Source: an uncultured Clostridia bacterium
GTDB lineage: Bacteria > Bacillota > Clostridia > Oscillospirales > Acutalibacteraceae
Assembly: GCA_946410005.1 (NCBI GenBank)
Contig: CAMJYS010000047.1
Location: forward strand, 1-6,174
Length of the DNA: 6,174 bases
Direction: 5' to 3'
The position numbers and the translations under genes are program-made. Shown here one piece after another: positions 5,606 to 6,174 of the stretch. A model generated the notes under the pieces. It ran no database searches. It saw only the letters and a program-made list of their open reading frames with translations, and was not told the DNA's origin. The stretch's first letter is position 1; each line of letters opens with the position of its first letter.

Positions 5606-5730
5606 CAAAAACTTTAAATTTCGGCTATTTTACCTTTTTGTTATCAAAATCTATTTATCTATTGTGCAAAATAGCGACAACTATACACTAATTTTACAAT
5701 TTAAAATCGCCAACTCTTTAACTTCGAACA
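5606..5730. other. Intergenic stretch between trmD and the HPr-like promoter, no gene
   Basis: This is AT-rich sequence without a supported ORF or GC-rich stem-loop. It contains several CTATTT-type words and a short all-AT dyad (ATTTTA/TAAAAT near 5690-5706), but nothing that resembles a rho-independent terminator. Readthrough from trmD into the HPr-like gene is therefore possible. Confidence 0.5.
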
Positions 5731-6174
5731 TTAACCTAAATTCATCGTCGATTTCCGGCACATATTGACATTTTCGTATAAGTCAGGTCTATATTTTAGT
5801 GTTTCTTTAACAGACATTTCCTTTTTCCATTTTTCGATATTAGCATGATGGCCTGATAGCAAAACTTCCGGAACATTCTTATTATGCCACGAAGACGGTT
5901 TTGTATACTGAGGATATTCCAAAAAACCATTATAATGACTTTCGTCCTCGAAACATACATTTTCAGAAAGCACCCCGGGTACCATTCTACAAACGGAATC
6001 CACAACCGCCAAAGCAGGAATTTCTCCGCCTGTAAGCACATAATCTCCGATAGAAATATATTCATCAACAATTTCTTCTAAAACTCTTTCGTCTACTCCC
6101 TCATAATGTCCGCACAATAACGCTATTCTTGTTTCACAATTCAATTCCTTTGCGATTTCTTGGCTAAAAACTCT
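5731..6174 (-). CDS. trmD: tRNA (guanine-N1)-methyltransferase TrmD, C-terminal part
   Basis: The enzyme transfers a methyl group from S-adenosylmethionine to G37 of tRNAs reading CNN codons, preventing +1 frameshifting. The visible 147 residues begin RVFSQEIAKEL and run to a TAA. TrmD proteins are about 230-250 residues, so roughly the first 90-100 lie beyond the window. The trefoil-knot SAM-binding motifs are clear: GHYEGVDER (visible residues 22-30) and SIGDYVLTGGE (41-51). They are followed by DSVCRMVPGVL (59-69), LEYPQYTKP and the C-terminal tRNA-binding helices (PEVLLSGHHANIEKW...). By eye, the residue matching the E. coli catalytic Asp169 is Glu78, with an Asp just before it. The 228 nt between this gene and the HPr-like gene hold no obvious terminator. 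The in-frame TTG at 6142-6144 is an internal Leu codon, not a start. Confidence 0.95.
   Translation of the reverse strand, partial: RVFSQEIAKELNCETRIALLCGHYEGVDERVLEEIVDEYISIGDYVLTGGEIPALAVVDSVCRMVPGVLSENVCFEDESHYNGFLEYPQYTKPSSWHNKNVPEVLLSGHHANIEKWKKEMSVKETLKYRPDLYENVNMCRKSTMNLG

Noticed and set aside
5796..6081. Two alternative ORFs, one on each strand, inside trmD
   Set aside because: They are out-of-frame shadows of the well-conserved TrmD sequence.
1..6174. CRISPR array, insertion sequence, toxin-antitoxin pair or prophage module
   Set aside because: No spaced direct repeats, transposase, terminal inverted repeats or integrase are visible; the XRE gene is paired with a membrane protein, not with a recognisable toxin.

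Overview
The window looks like the end of a draft contig from a low-GC Firmicute, most likely a gut-type clostridium (class Clostridia, perhaps Oscillospiraceae or Ruminococcaceae). The evidence is the very AT-rich, A-biased coding sequence, AGGAGG-type ribosome binding sites, sigma-A-like promoters, an SbcEF/YhaNO-type repair pair, an HPr-family protein carrying a serine-46 site, and a Gram-positive-style TrmD. The taxonomic call is inference; no rRNA or other marker is present.

Left edge (1-186). Bases 1-45 are not genomic. They match the 3' part of the Illumina TruSeq universal adapter and were left on the assembly. Directly behind the adapter, on the minus strand, is what I read as the 5' part of the signal recognition particle RNA (ffs), cut off where the universal CAGGTCC core should begin. 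Between that RNA and the first gene (91-165) lie tightly packed, overlapping divergent promoters.

Repair operon (187-3901, plus strand). A calcineurin-like Mre11/SbcD-type nuclease (YhaO-like) overlaps by 11 nt an 861-residue Rad50/SbcC/SMC-type ATPase (YhaN/SbcE-like). The ATPase has a two-helix membrane hairpin in the exact middle of its coiled coil, where Rad50 carries its zinc hook. The two products probably form a membrane-associated DNA end-processing complex.

Regulator and surface protein (3891-5212). A small XRE-family regulator on the minus strand runs tail-to-tail into the ATPase gene, with overlapping 3' ends and no visible terminator. It is divergent from a three-helix membrane protein with a serine-rich stalk and an extracellular DUF4352 domain. 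The 161-nt divergent spacer holds a near-consensus promoter, an array of TGATA/TATCA half-sites (including a perfect 9-bp inverted repeat) that is a good candidate operator, and a 34-nt hairpin predicted at the very 5' end of the mRNA. A strong hairpin terminator, usable from both sides, closes the region.

Right edge (5221-6174, minus strand). A free-standing HPr-family protein has tyrosine at position 15, where the PTS phospho-histidine should be, but keeps Ser46. This is the pattern of a Crh-like regulator rather than a phosphocarrier. It has its own strong promoter. Upstream of it is the C-terminal 147 residues of trmD (tRNA m1G37 methyltransferase), which runs off the window.

The points most worth following up are the Tyr15 HPr paralogue, the membrane hairpin in the Rad50-like ATPase, and the XRE operator array with its 5'-terminal mRNA hairpin.
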